Source: Baylisascaris procyonis
Taxonomy: Eukaryota > Nematoda > Chromadorea > Rhabditida > Ascarididae
Direction: 5' to 3'
Length of the DNA: 64,000 bases
Assembly (NCBI GenBank): GCA_037389465.1
Contig: JAZARR010000153.1
Location: 1,473,001-1,537,000 of the forward strand
Part shown: positions 1 through 12,500 of the stretch, in pieces
Layout: each line of letters opens with the position of its first letter
How positions within the stretch are numbered: the first letter of the stretch is position 1
Position numbers and translations under genes: made by a program
Notes under the pieces: model-generated
The model's input: the letters and a program-made list of their open reading frames with translations, nothing else
Told to the model about the DNA's origin: nothing
Databases searched by the model: none

Positions 1-2131
1 ATTTTTTGAATCTGCAGCCTAGATAGACTGGTTCATCGGGTTGCTGTGTCAGTAAAAATAACCTGAAATAGAATTCAACTGGTTCGGAGGATTTTTTGTG
101 GGTCAAGATGACTTGGAACAAAATTCAGTTATGCATGAATTCAACAGCGAAGCTTTTCCTGTCTTTCACCAAAGAAGTTACGATAAAAGCTTATTGACAG
201 CTCGAAATTCACTTTAAAAAACAAGATAAAACGTTTTTATGGCTTAAATAAACCTTTTTGTGTATACAGTTATCCCTATTCATATTTAAATTATAGAAAC
301 ACTGCATACGTTTTTCGAAGTTTAAATCAACAAGCAGTGCAATGTAATGATTATAAGTTTTATTGAATTTATCGATGAGGCGGATAACTTCCAAAAGATG
401 GGCTTTGCATCAAAAGTTCTCTACGTATATTTTTGCGGTCCATTATTATACAGCTAACTGATCAAATCGCTCTACCATACTAGCACATAGATTGAATTTT
501 TGCAAGGAAATAACTACAGATAGATAGAATGACCTCAAGTCGCTGAGTATGAAAAAACTGACCCGAGGTTTTCGATGATAACATATCAGAAACTCACCTG
601 AGGTTTTCGACGATAATATACGTATCATCATCGGCTTTCAGAAACCAATCAAATTGGTCGAAATGAAAATCATAAGCATATTTGAAAGCTGCTCTTGTTT
701 TACCCCATAAATTCTCGTGACCTTCGGGAACGTCAAAATGTATCGATGGAAGAGATAAATCAGTAGCCGAAGAGATAAAAATATACCTGAAATCGAATAG
801 CATTAAAATAGATAAAAATTTTCAATCAAATAATGCAAATAATTCAAGCCTTAATTAAACGTAGCTTAATTCCAACAAATTTTCAAATAAACTCATCAAC
901 AATATGAAATGATAAGGGTCCAATATCTTACCCACCTGGATTACTTTCTCACAGTTTTTTACATGAACGGAAAAAAGAATTCAATGAACTTACTTTGTAC
1001 AACGTTTCACCCATGTTGCGGCAATATGCCTTGCTTTGCTTAGGTGATTTTCTTTTGTTGTCGTTATCATGCATAATAAACTCACTTGTGTACCAATATA
1101 TTTAGCCACCGTTCTATTATCTGAAATATTCATCATTTTTGCCGATAATTCCCAAAAGTTGGTCAGCTGATATATATTGATATGAGCCTAATTCGGATTT
1201 CAATGGGGAAATCTTAGAACTTTTACGAGAAAAATTAAGAAAATTTTTGCGAAAATTTTCCACATGAGGGTATTATATGTGAGGAAGTGCAAATTATTTA
1301 AATAAAATTCTACGTGAAATGATAAAATTACTGCGATGCTTGCCATGGAAAATAGATTTTCATCATTTATCAGACAAAAACATTAAATTTTTGAGGCAAT
1401 ATCGTTAAAATTTCCTCTCCACTTACCTCACCATCCCACTCCCTTGTAAGGGCGATACTACGAGTGAAGAAATGAGGGGGAGAGAGAGGTACGGTAATAG
1501 GATTGCGTTGAATCTCATTCATAATTTATATCAATGCTTAACATGTATAAGGAGAGAATTTTGATTATGAAGATAAATTTGTGATATTCTTAAGGCATAC
1601 AATGAAGTCCATCTAATAATTACTAAAGGATATGCTTCATTTTTTGGCTTCTGCTCGATTCGCATCTATTGAAGAGAACTAAAAGCATAAAAAATTTTTA
1701 TCACTTATTTATTTATTTTTTGCGGATAAAATTTTGCATAAGTTTTTTTCAAGATCGGTTGCTTATTTTACAAAAATAAACAGGCGTATAAGTTATTTCA
1801 AACTCAATTGTCGTAGTCTAAAAGACTAGGCGTCATTTTTTGCTCTTCTCTCGCTAATATCGATCACTTGGGAATTGTTCTTCTTTGTCATCACATAAGG
1901 AAAATATTTACATCCTGAGTCATTAAAAATAAGCACATTGTCAAGCACTTCAATATCTTTGCGTTCACGCGTCGCCCATATACAAAGATTGCAGATGAAA
2001 GCACCGATTAAAAGCATTGCCAAATCTCTCGATAGTAACTTTCGCTGAGCGAAATCTATCGTAGAGAATTTTCGTATAATTTTTCGCGCAACAATATGCT
2101 CAGTTGTTAATTTCCGCATAATTATTCCCAT
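1..2131 (-). CDS. C1GALT1: C1GALT1-like core-1 beta-1,3-galactosyltransferase (T-synthase), 5' part, 4 exons
   Basis: Type II Golgi enzyme of glycosyltransferase family 31, predicted to transfer galactose from UDP-Gal to Ser/Thr-linked GalNAc. Exons in transcript order are 1912-2131, 994-1120, 598-786 and 1-62 (continuing off the window); the joined phases agree and give about 199 residues. Residues about 37-53 form the single membrane anchor (LAMLLIGAFICNLCIWA). Exon 2 carries SKARHIAATWVKRC, matching the family segment K-A-x-H-x-x-A-T-W. Exon 3 carries GKTRAAFKYAY and WFLKADDDTY, with the DDD metal/UDP-Gal motif. Exon 4 has PVYLGCRFK, where the family usually has FGRRFK, so one Arg is Cys here. 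The ATG at 2131 is the first after an in-frame stop and lies 26 nt from a TTTCAG acceptor. The catalytic C-terminal half is outside the window. The family call is firm; the exon 1 donor (GTAAAT) is the least certain boundary. Confidence 0.92.
562..621 (-). repeat. short tandem duplication of the exon 3 end and its splice donor
   Basis: The sequence GAGGTTTTCGAYGATAAYATA occurs twice, at about 565-585 and 600-620. The second copy is the end of C1GALT1 exon 3 plus its donor (GTGAGT). The first lies in the intron and carries a mutated donor (GTCAGT), so it looks like a decayed duplicate splice site. Confidence 0.6.
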
Positions 2132-2157
2132 CAATCGATTATGCTAATATCGGAGCA

Positions 2158-2163
2158 CTGAAA
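2158..2163 (-). promoter_or_regulatory. candidate spliced-leader trans-splice acceptor of the C1GALT1-like gene
   Basis: On the minus strand a pyrimidine-rich stretch ends in TTTCAG at this point, leaving 26 nt before the ATG at 2131. No upstream coding exon is needed to complete the protein. In nematodes this arrangement is typical of spliced-leader addition. A cis-spliced 5' UTR exon is the alternative. Confidence 0.45.
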
Positions 2164-3808
2164 TTTGTTGAAAAAATTGGAGTAATTTGTCTTAATTTAA
2201 CGGAAAAATTCATCGAAAATTGGAGTAAAATTTATTGATATCGATTCAAAATGTCTAAAAACGATTAATTAGCGATATTATTTTACATTTTTAAATGCCT
2301 TTTTTTAAATAATATGCAAATGAATTTGCCAAAGATTGCTACAATCACGGCAGTTATTACAATCGATTAAATATCAGAATTATTTCTGATTGGAAGAGGA
2401 AACTAAAATAACAAACATTCATTCATCTTCTGATGGCATAAAAAATATAGAAGAAATGCAGAGTAATCCTTCATAACTCTCGGCGAATAGTATCCACCAT
2501 TTTGCGACTCGTTGCCACCATATCGCTTTCGTGAGGAATTACCATTCCTTTATATCACTTCTCCTCTTTTTCTACTCTCCTTTACCTCTTTTTCTTTACT
2601 TCTCTCTATCTTACACTGTTGTTTTGTTTCAAATAGTGATCTTCGAAGAGAAAAGGCAATGAAAATGTGCAGATCGTGAGAAAAAATTGCATTTTTTAGC
2701 TGTTAGAGAATTCAAACTATATTAATCTATGCACATCGCTGTAATAAAGAATTTATTATAACTCAATTAATAGGCAGATTGATTTGTCTATTACTAAATG
2801 CGCAAATATGCTAAATATTGCTATGTGACCAGTGGCTACTTCCGAAAGGTCATCTTTATGAAAAAAAAAATAATTCAACGAATTATTTAAGTCGACGAAA
2901 TAAGTCGAGAGTTTCGTATATACGTTCAAAATTAATGTAGCAAATACGTTAAGGATATACGATTTATTGAATAAATCGTTCTAGACAATCTGTTCTTTAA
3001 TTGCAATAAGGAAGAGTTTATTAGCATTTTGTAAGATCAAAAGAATCTTAGAAACATTTTGAATATTAAATGATATATTATAAGAAGCTGTCCTCGAATA
3101 GCTTAAAAAATGCTACGGCTTAATTTATTAATAGTAAGCACTAAGAGAGGTGTTCTAAAAAACTAAATTTTCAAGGAGGCAATTCTCCAACCTGAGGCGA
3201 ATTCAACTGCCCTAGGTAATATGAGGCAAGATTAGAGCAACTTTCATAAATATATACAATTAGATACGGCAACGTAGAGAAAATCTATCGATGCAAAGAA
3301 TTTTCATTATGGATGGAAAAATATCTGCGGAAAACTTTATGACGAACACAAATGAAGTACAAAAATAAAAAATAAAATGATAATTGAGTTAATAAGCGCA
3401 ATACGATATTGATATTTTAATTCAACTTTAATGTGAAATTTTCAATTTTTTTACAAATAAAAATTTTCTGAAAAATATTATAATTAATATTCAAATAAAA
3501 AAAAACTCCATCACTGATGATTGCATGAAAAAAACAGACATATAAATACGCATACAATAATTTCATCACTTTTAGGCATTACAAGTGCGGCAAAAGCTAA
3601 TAAGCGAGCGATAATGACACACCTTTATCAACAATGACGACTCCTGAATCTTCCAGCAATAGCATTCATAGTCAGCGATAAGGGGTGTTGCGTGTCATCT
3701 AATGATTTTGTTCGATCGATGACTGCTTCTTGATTTCATCTTTAAGCATTTCAAATTTCTTCGGCATAAACAAAATCATCGCATTTACTTTCGTTATTAT
3801 ATAGCTTA

Positions 3809-3812
<4 letters not shown>
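2164..3812. other. AT-rich intergenic stretch, no gene seen
   Basis: This lies upstream of the C1GALT1-like gene. Only short open frames without recognisable motifs are present. A pyrimidine-rich run at about 2568-2625 on the plus strand is the only compositional feature. Promoter sequence for the minus-strand gene may lie here, but no specific element is visible. Confidence 0.5.

Positions 3813-3855
<43 letters not shown>
3813..3855. repeat. (TA)n microsatellite
   Basis: An uninterrupted TA dinucleotide run of about 43 bp, read directly from the sequence. Frames through it give only Tyr-Ile repeats and are not coding. Confidence 0.95.
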
Positions 3856-3857
<2 letters not shown>

Positions 3858-4058
3858 GATAGAGTTGTATATTTCGTAAGCAGTAGGTATTGCCAAAAAT
3901 GAATGAAGCGAGGGGAAAACCTTTTTGAAATATGAGTGAAAAGAGAAAGCAAAGAGATATGGCATCGATGGTTAGAACTGTTCATGCATTTGTGAACCCA
4001 CAATGTTAGTGCAATATCCTAGTCACAATTCATCGACACAATTCATCGTCAACATGCT

Positions 4059-4484
4059 ATGAGACTGCACCATCAAAGTTTACTTTTATTGCTTGTATTC
4101 GTTCATAGAACGTTCATTTTTAATGCTTTGATAATAAAATGTTGTTTGCCTTCTCGTATAATATCAGTAAAAAGTGACGAACATTTCTTCATAAAAAATT
4201 TTGCAATGGTTTCTTATAAATTCTCGATGCATGAGGCAATTATTCCACTTGAGAAGTATCCTTATCTGCTTTCTATAAAGCTTTCAGAAATGGGCTTATT
4301 AGCATCGTTGACTCAAACGAAACCACTGCTTCTTACCGAAGGCAATTGTCACTACTGTTTCCAGCGAGAAGTCATTCTATTACTTTCGGGTAACCCAAGC
4401 AAATATATGTTTTTCTTGTGTGCTGATGAAACTCAATCACCACTGAACAAATTTAAGGCTATAATAGTTGCATGTTGCAGGTAA
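4059..4484 (+). CDS. unidentified open frame with signal-peptide-like start; possible first exon
   Basis: I do not recognise this product. The frame is open for 141 codons, the longest in the left 50 kb. It starts MRLHHQSLLLLLVFV, a hydrophobic stretch that could be a signal peptide, and contains several Cys residues (CHYC, LCAD, ACC). The frame ends at TGCAG followed by GTAAAT, so the stop may be intronic and the open part a first exon ending in phase 2. No partner exon downstream was found, because the ~515-bp repeat array begins about 380 bp further on. It could be a chance open frame. Confidence 0.25.
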   Translation: MRLHHQSLLLLLVFVHRTFIFNALIIKCCLPSRIISVKSDEHFFIKNFAMVSYKFSMHEAIIPLEKYPYLLSIKLSEMGLLASLTQTKPLLLTEGNCHYCFQREVILLLSGNPSKYMFFLCADETQSPLNKFKAIIVACCR

Positions 4485-4865
4485 ATAACCAACAATTTAA
4501 GGGTCGCGGTTAAGTCGATATTAGGTTAAGGCTATTTTTCGACGTAACACTTATCGTTTCACATTTAGTAATATTTAACTTTCTCATACTACTTGTCCAC
4601 CTTCCCAGTACCTCGATTGTTGAGGTGGAGACACCTCATAGCCAACAAGTTTCAACTACAAGCGTTCGAATTTTGTCTTATTGTTGGTTGAATTTTTCAA
4701 ACTCTTATAATCGACTTGCTGCTGCTCCACGTGAAGCAACATTAGAATAACACTTTTTTTACATATTATATGTGATAACTGCAAGAAAACCGAATCAAAA
4801 ATCGTCCATGTGGGGTTGAGATATCATATGCCTTAGCTTGTCGCCGCGCACCACAATGAACGCCC

Positions 4866-6663
4866 ACCCGTCGATTCGATTTTCAACTTTTCTCCCAAAA
4901 TTAACAGTCTACATCGTTTGATAGAGCTTTTAAAACTGTATCGGATAAGGCAAACCCCAAATCGATAGACCTAACCGTTCACCAGAAAAAAATCGCAAAT
5001 ATCAATTGCAGTACATTTATATAAAAATGCAACATTCATGCACCTATAATTTCGTCATATTTCAAATAAAACAGCAACCGGCGCACATATTCGTGTTCAC
5101 CCCATCGAGGTCTGCCGTTTGATAACAAAATCATCGAAATTGGAGACAAAAAATATTTCTTCAAATTTTTCCTATACTACCCCCTCACGATTGAAAAATT
5201 GCAATATTTGCGATTTTTTTTCTCGGCTCCTATTTGTCCTAGGGTGGCATCCATATACTGTTCGAGAGGTTTCGGCGAGCTGATGACGAATCAAGGGACG
5301 GTTCAACACCATATATAACAGCGGCCGAGAACGACAAGCCCCCAAACTAGAAAAATCGAGATTTCAGAAATTCTCGCCGGTCGATTCGGCTTTCAACTCT
5401 TCTCCGGAAATATAATAAGGTATATATCGTTTTATAGAGCTTTGAAAGTTGTGTCGAAAGAAACAATCTGCAACACCGCAGGCGTCACTGTTGCCGAGAA
5501 AAAAATTCGGAAATATAAATTACAGTACATTTATATACAAATGCAACATTCGTGCACCTATAGTTTCGTCATATTTGAAGTAAGATTGCAAGCGCGGCAT
5601 ATATTCGTGATCAGCTCACTGAGTTCTATCGTTTGATATCAAAATCATCGAAACTCGAGACAAAAAATATTTCTTCAAATTTTCCCAGTGCTACCCCGTT
5701 ACGATTGAAAAATTGAGATTTTTGGGATTTTTTTTCTCGGCTCCTATTTGTCCTAGGGTGGTACCCATATATCGTTCGAGAGGTTTCGGCGACCTGATGA
5801 CGAATCAAGGGATGGTTCAACACCATATGTAATAGCGGCCGAGAACGAGAACCTCCAAAACTACAAAAATCGAGATTTCAGAAATTCTCACCCCTGGATT
5901 CGGCTTTCAACTTTTCTCTCGAAATTTTATAAGCTACATATCGTTGGATAGAGGCTTGAAAGTTGTGTCGAAAGAAACAATCTGCAACACCGCAGGCATC
6001 ACCGTTGCCAAGAAAAAAATTCGGAAATATAAATTACAGTACATTTATATACAAATGCAACGTTCATGCACCTTTAATTTCGTCATATTTCAAGTAAAAC
6101 TGCAAGCGGGGCATATATTCGTCATCAGCTCATCAAGATCTGTCGTTTGATACCAAAATCATCGAAACTGGAGACAAAAAATATTTCTTCAAATTTTCCC
6201 TTTACTACCCCTTACGATTGAAAAATTGCGATTTTTGGGATTTCTTTTCTCGGCCCCTATTTGTCCTAGAGCGGTAGTTCATGCACCATTCAAGAGGTCT
6301 CGGGAAGCTCATGAGAAAACAAAAAGCCGTTTGGGTCCTCGTTAAATAGCGGCCGAGGATCAGAACCCCTAAAATTGCAAAAATCGAGATTTCAGAAATT
6401 CTGGCCGGTAGATTCGCTTTTCAAATTTTCTCTCAAAATATATAAATCCATAGGTCATTTCATAGAGCTTTGAAAGTTGAGTCGAAAACAGCGCTCCGTA
6501 AATCTAACCGTTGCGGAGAAAATAATTCTGAAATCTCCAATACAGCACATTTTTATTAAAATTTCACATATTTTAAATTTTTAACTGAACAAATCTTCGA
6601 AGAATGAATCTAAAAAATAGACATCATTAAAGAAGAATGTAACAAACGAATGAAAATAAAAGA
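4866..6663. repeat. satellite-like array A, about 3.5 copies of a ~515-bp tandem repeat
   Basis: Equivalent landmarks recur at a fixed spacing: TCTCGGCTCCTATTTGTCCT at about 5220, 5735 and 6248, and TCGATTCGGCTTTCAAC-like at about 4871, 5381, 5895 and 6410. That gives a period of 510-515 bp with moderate divergence. The last unit departs from the others (CTGAAATCTCCAATACAG instead of CGGAAATATAAATTACAG) and runs into a unique tail ending near 6663 that also ends array B. Short open frames inside the units repeat with the array and are not genes. Confidence 0.9.
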
Positions 6664-7249
6664 TGTTGTGGACAAGAGTAGAAACTCTAAGTGACGCTGT
6701 CGTAGAGGCAGTCTTCATTCGGAACAGATTTTGTCCATACTGCGCAAGATTCTTAGAACATTGCCAAAAGGTTTTAGATAGAAAATCGCTCGCATGCTTG
6801 TACCAACTAACAGGATCACGCCTTGTGCTTGCATGTTGATCGGAGCTTACCGTAGCGTGTGTTGACAGACGAACACGTGCGTAGTCAACAGTTGACAGCA
6901 AATGCCATCTATTGAAAAATGAAATTCATAGCATTCATAGGCGAGAAATTGTTGTGCATGGTTTCCTCTCATTCTATTGAATCGGCAGAAATTAAGCTTA
7001 ATCTTCGGTTTTTAATTTGATTTCAAAATGTCGATGAAAGAAATTGCAGCCATCTGCATCTAGTGTGAATCATTTTCGTAATTGAACAAGTACAGTTTGA
7101 TTATACGCTTTAACTCATCGATAAAGCACCAGGCACATCTATCTCTCTTAATTATCATACGCTTATTATTCCTCTCCTTCCACCTGTGATATTAGATGTA
7201 GCTGTATCGACAGCGAAAGTTGTGTTCAGGTATTACACTCTATGTTGCG
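6664..7249. other. non-coding stretch between array A and the degenerate element
   Basis: A minus-strand open frame at 6581-6901 overlaps the array tail and shows no family motif, so I do not call it. Nothing else is recognisable. Confidence 0.4.
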
Positions 7250-9100
7250 AGCATTCTGCTTTCGCTAGACAAATAGAGACTCCACAATAATCTGGTGGAA
7301 GGAACTTCAGATCTCATTCGCCAACTCAAGCAGCTATTATCGAGCCATAGGATGATAGGATGGCGAAGTACCTTCCTCATCAGAGTGCCCTGCTCGGAAA
7401 TATCCTATTGATTTTTCGCCGTTCTACATCCTTTTAGGGAAGAACTATGCAACGTCTACGAGAATGCATCTGCAATCCAAGACAACAGACTCTCACTTAT
7501 AGAGCTCGAATCATTAGCAACGCCTGGATATCACTGCAAGCTACGTCCGAGTGGATCAGCGACAGACCAACACTTACAAACGAGATCCTCGGCCCTTTAC
7601 GATCAAAATATCACCAAGGACAATAAACATGTAATTCAAAAATCCACCACTTCCACCTACCAAATGTCGTCGAAAGGTGTTCATGTGTAGATCAAAAAAG
7701 ATCACACTAGTCCTCAAATTCCTTCTGAAACTACCAACATGTAGATCAAAAAATTCATCGTATCAACAAAATTCCCGGCCGCCCCCAAAACTATCCACAC
7801 GTACGTCGATTCATCACACCCAACTCCCTCGTGCCCTCCAAAGACTGTCCATACGCAGGTCAAAACTTCATTGCCCTCCCCGCCCTATATGAATGTCGCC
7901 AAAGAATATCGGACGTGTCTATTGAATTACCGTATATACCGGTATCTATGGGTAGATCAAAAATTCTACTACAGTCACCCCGGAAACTCCAAAATTCGTA
8001 GCTCTCTACCAGTGAGCGCATATCGGTCATCTTTCGCTGCCCTCCCCCCAACAGTTGAGTGTCTTCGAAGACTTTGCGTGCAGATCAAAAAGTCTACCAC
8101 ACCCAACCACTACGTGCCGCTAGAAATCACCTACACTCAGACGGAAGAGCACATCGCACCACGCCCGAAAGCCGCCAAGATATTTCGACAATAGGTCAAA
8201 TGCACGCCACACGTGAACTTGTCAGGCCTTGCAAATCTCCTAAGTACTTTAGAAATCAAAGGTGGGCGTCACCACCCCGGCCACACCAAAAACCGTGCCG
8301 TATCTGCCACCTTTTGCAGCCCAGAAAACGACGGCAATTTTCAACGAGAAACTCCAGGCCCGAACGTAACAGCTCCCCGCATTGCTCCAACAAACAGCGA
8401 AAAAATTCGACCTCCCTTATGCAAAAAAAAAGTTACACTGCAACCCCGCTACCACGCCGCCTGACAAGCTAACCTGAGGCTGCGCAAGCTAACCAAAGAT
8501 CCCTGCGGCCGCAACCCTCAGCGGTCCGTTGTGCTGCATACACGCCAGTGCGATCCTTAAAGCACTGACGCGGACTCTCTTAGTCACTGGACGCAACGAC
8601 GGCCTAATGTTTCAGTCGGCCTCACTGAGTGTGCACACGACACAGGCAAACCTTTAACCAACGCCACTCTCGATTCAGCTACTTCGACATGAAATCAGCC
8701 CCCACCCTTCCCCCAGAAAGTCATTAATAAAATTTCCAGTTAAAACACCGAGAGTGGCGAAACACAAGGCATTACAGCAATCATACCAGAAATCAACAGC
8801 AGAAACAACACCATGCAGCAATAACAACAACAACCATGAAGAAAATCACAAAGAAGCACAAAATGCAAAAATATACGCCTCATATACAATTGTAAAATAC
8901 AGAAATATAAAGCCGGAAACGATCATCATTTCATTCTCTGACTCGTACTCAGTAGACTAATCGCTCTCGGATAAGACCTTCCTAGCCGCTTCTTTTGCCC
9001 CATTTCAACATCCTACCAGCTAGACAGTATTCCTGCCGACCTGAAAACACTCGATTAATACCACACGGAAAACATTTGAGAGCCCATTGAACAATGAGAT
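7250..9100 (+). mobile_element. GC-richer degenerate segment, probably remnant of a retroelement
   Basis: Base composition changes abruptly to C-rich here, unlike either flank. Around 7290-7680 a plus-strand frame broken by a stop encodes charged text such as LIRQLKQLLSS and REELCNVYENASAIQDNRLS, which recalls the coiled N-terminal part of BEL/Pao gag proteins; that resemblance is my inference. From 7687 to 8092 a core like GTAGATCAAAAA recurs at about 7687, 7741, 7855, 7952 and 8080 with similar C-rich flanks, as in a decayed minisatellite. Overlapping open frames up to 137 codons continue to 8472 in shifting frames. No LTRs, reverse transcriptase or integrase motifs were seen. Confidence 0.35.
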
Positions 9101-9529
9101 CGCAGGATGAAGTGCTTCGAAAAACAAATGAAAAGCATGCGTGAATAACAATCCGCAATATATGCGGTGGTAATTCGCCATATGCAAATGCTTACTCATT
9201 TCACCGTCTATGAAATCGGTGAAGTTCGACCATTAACTACATCACCATATTCGGAACATCTAAATTTCCGCATTGAAAACTTAGAGATATGCCGCACACT
9301 ATTTTGCAGATGAAATCGAAAATAAAAGATGGAAAAATACTATTCTATGAAAGAATATTGTTTAAAAAGGTTCTTTTCACATCATCCCACTGCTATAATA
9401 ATAAATAAATAAAACATATCTTTTTAGCATCAGTCAGAATGGCTTTCCTCAAGTCTTCTATCTCGAACGATGAACAACCTCCTCCCTTGTGTAAGGGGCG
9501 ACTTATTTTAGAATTTAAAGAATTCTTAC

Positions 9530-12500
9530 TTCCACTGATGACGTTTGTTTGGTAACCGAAACTGCCACTAACGAAGCGTCTGGCGCCTGAAAAAAAAAGT
9601 ATTTGAGTGATGCAAATTTTATTCACCACAACACAAATCGTCTAAACTGTTTTAACTCGAACAATTGACATGATTGAAATTTATTGTTCAATGCAACTTA
9701 GTGACAGCCGATGAAGCAGAAAATATTTCGTTTGAATTATCTTCAGCATTGAAACGAAGAAAATTAGGCCATTCACTACAGTCGATAAGCGAATTTGATA
9801 TAGACGTAAACAAGGCCCTCAAAAATTGTCCTCACTGCTAATCAAAAAACGATAGAATTAAAAACACAACAGCTACTCATAGGTTTATTCTGTGATGAGC
9901 AAGAAAATAGTTGAAATATAAACGATATACTTCCCACGCACATCCAGTACACTGATATGAGAAAGACAACTACAGACTGAAAAAGATCACAGATCAAGGA
10001 TCAACGTTCAAATGTAAATTCTCTCAATCGCTTTCTTCATTCAACTCTGCTTATCATATGCAAGGTAGATTTTTTACAAGAAATGTAATCGAAAAAAGCC
10101 CTTAATTTAAAAAAAATATGTTTTGTAAGCATCCGCTAATTGAAAATATGCGTTATCCAGGCAAATGTGTTATCAAAAGTGTTCGCTGTTTTGATAAAAT
10201 GTATTATCAATTCTTTTAATAAAAGTTCCTAATCTTGAGTAAATTTCACGACCGACTTCACATATAAAACTTATATTCTCAGCTAAGAGGAAATTTCATG
10301 AAAGAAGCAGCCAATAAACTCTCAGTATTATGAATTAAGATCACACCTTTTTCCATCGATGTCCATTCGCTTTGTCATTTTCCACAGCCTTCTTAGCGCT
10401 GTTACCTTCTTATTCAAGCGTTTCATCGCTTCAGCCATCCAGAGAATTTCGCTATTCTGAAATTTTGTGAGATATTTTATATTGCATACCAGGTAGAAAA
10501 AATTCATATATTCTGAATGTTCGAAGTGAATTCGAAATGATGGACTATTGTGAGCCCACCCCTCAGCACAAAACAACGATCGCGCTCTTCAACTCCACCT
10601 TCAAAACGATAAACAAGTAAATGAGCTAAGAGCTAAGTCTCTATTGTTTTCATTTCATCCATATTTTTACTGTCATCGAAATTCGATGTGATCGTTTTCG
10701 AAAGAAACATTTGCACTATAATAAACTTTCTATCATGTGATCACCAAATAAAAGTGCACTCGAACATTAGAGTTTAATATAAATGAAGCTGTTAACTAGT
10801 AGTTCCAAGCGAACTGAACCGCACTTAGATCAACTTTAAAATTTCAAAGCTCGCTTTGCTAATGAGAAAATTGCTCGTCGCTTAATAAAGACAACTTACG
10901 AAATGACTGAGTAACTACAAATAGATAGCATTCCTTTCAGCGAAAAAAAAGTTTATGCCTAATAAAATACTGCCAGGATTAAGCTCTGCAGATTTTGTTT
11001 TACAAAATCCATTACTCTTCTATCACTTTATAAACCACAGAATGAAAAAACTTTGATAAGGCACGATGTAAATAGACTAATGTAAGACTCTGACAATAAG
11101 TTCCCATAAAAACGAGAACCGCCATACGCCCTCCCTCTGTCCCGGTCGTACTTCCTTCTCCGAAAGCCCCAAAACACAAGGTGGTAGTTCCCTTTTCTTC
11201 CACTTTTACTTGCACAAGATACATCCCTGCGACATTTATTACCTTCACATGTAGAAGGAGGTCTCTAAAGTTTCTTTGTTGGCTATAAGCTCTAGAAAAA
11301 AACTCAGGGAAAATTATAGATACCGTTTGAATATACGCCCTCAAAATAAATTTGGTGATGAAAATTTTTAGTGGGAATCAAAGTCTGCTGGGATGTATGT
11401 CATGAGGTAAAAATGGTATCCACATCTCAACTCTTATCCTTAAACCCTTCCATCCTTTACCTCAACCTTACTTCTACCACAGTAAATAAGGAACACATAT
11501 TAAATAGAATGAAATCTTTGGTGATGATCGTTGAAAGCTAGAGATGATAAAAACAGGAAGTGCTAACCTCTGATTGCACAAAATAGCAAAGATGTCGATC
11601 CCTCAAAAAACTTGAATAGTTCGACGATCACCTATCCATTGCTCATCAACGTAAGCTGCAGCGGACCAGAAGCACTCACATCACTGGAAAAACAGCACGA
11701 TTCGAGAGATAGGCATAATTTTGCACCATAAATCAACCAAATTACAAACGATAAGGTCCTGGCAACAGTTTCGTACCTTTAATTTTTGAACTCGTAGATT
11801 CTCTACTCTGAGAAACTACGGAAGCATAAAACCAATAAATTCTTCTCACAACGAAAGAAAATCGAAGCTCCGAGATTTATTACTTTTTCTCCATTTCCAA
11901 CTAAACATAAATTAAAAATAAAGGCAGCAAAAGTTTGATTTCTTGACTTCAACCAACACAAAATTTATTCCAATCAAAGCAAAAAGTCTAAAGTGTTAAG
12001 TAGTTCCGAACTCGATATGAAATACGTCATTGAAATGAACATTAGACTCATAAAAGGAAACGAAAGTAAAAGTATCGAACAATTCTAGCCTAGCAAAGTG
12101 GTTCCAGAAATATTGTTTATGTCATCGACGCACAAAACACAAATGATTGGAAGAAGATTTGAGAGTTATAAAACAACGTTAAACATTCATTACGGATGAG
12201 TTATGCTCAAAAAAAAAAGAAAAAAAGCATGCACAGAAGAAGGTTAAGGAAAGAGAGCGAAAATAATTTCTTCAATTCTGCAAATATCTGTGGAAATTTT
12301 AAACGCTAGTGGTGAATGGTATTGGCTATTGTGTAGCAAATATGGCGAAGATTTGTGCAGCAAATCACCAAGCATATACCTAGAAGAGATCATCTTCCAA
12401 ATTCAAAGCGAATAAATCGCTTCCCTTTGTAATTAGCGCCTTCACAATTACATGTGCTACATATTTTTGACATGTCAGCTTGTAGTGAGATTACAAAAAA

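Noticed and set aside
5442..6150. Repeated ~65-codon open frames with similar sequences (also 19796-20017, 20333-20674, 20851-21081, 21154-21557)
   Set aside because: They recur with the ~515-bp satellite unit, in the same relative place, and have no start context or domain.
6581..6901. 106-codon minus-strand frame as a gene
   Set aside because: It overlaps the tail of array A, has no motif and no splice context.
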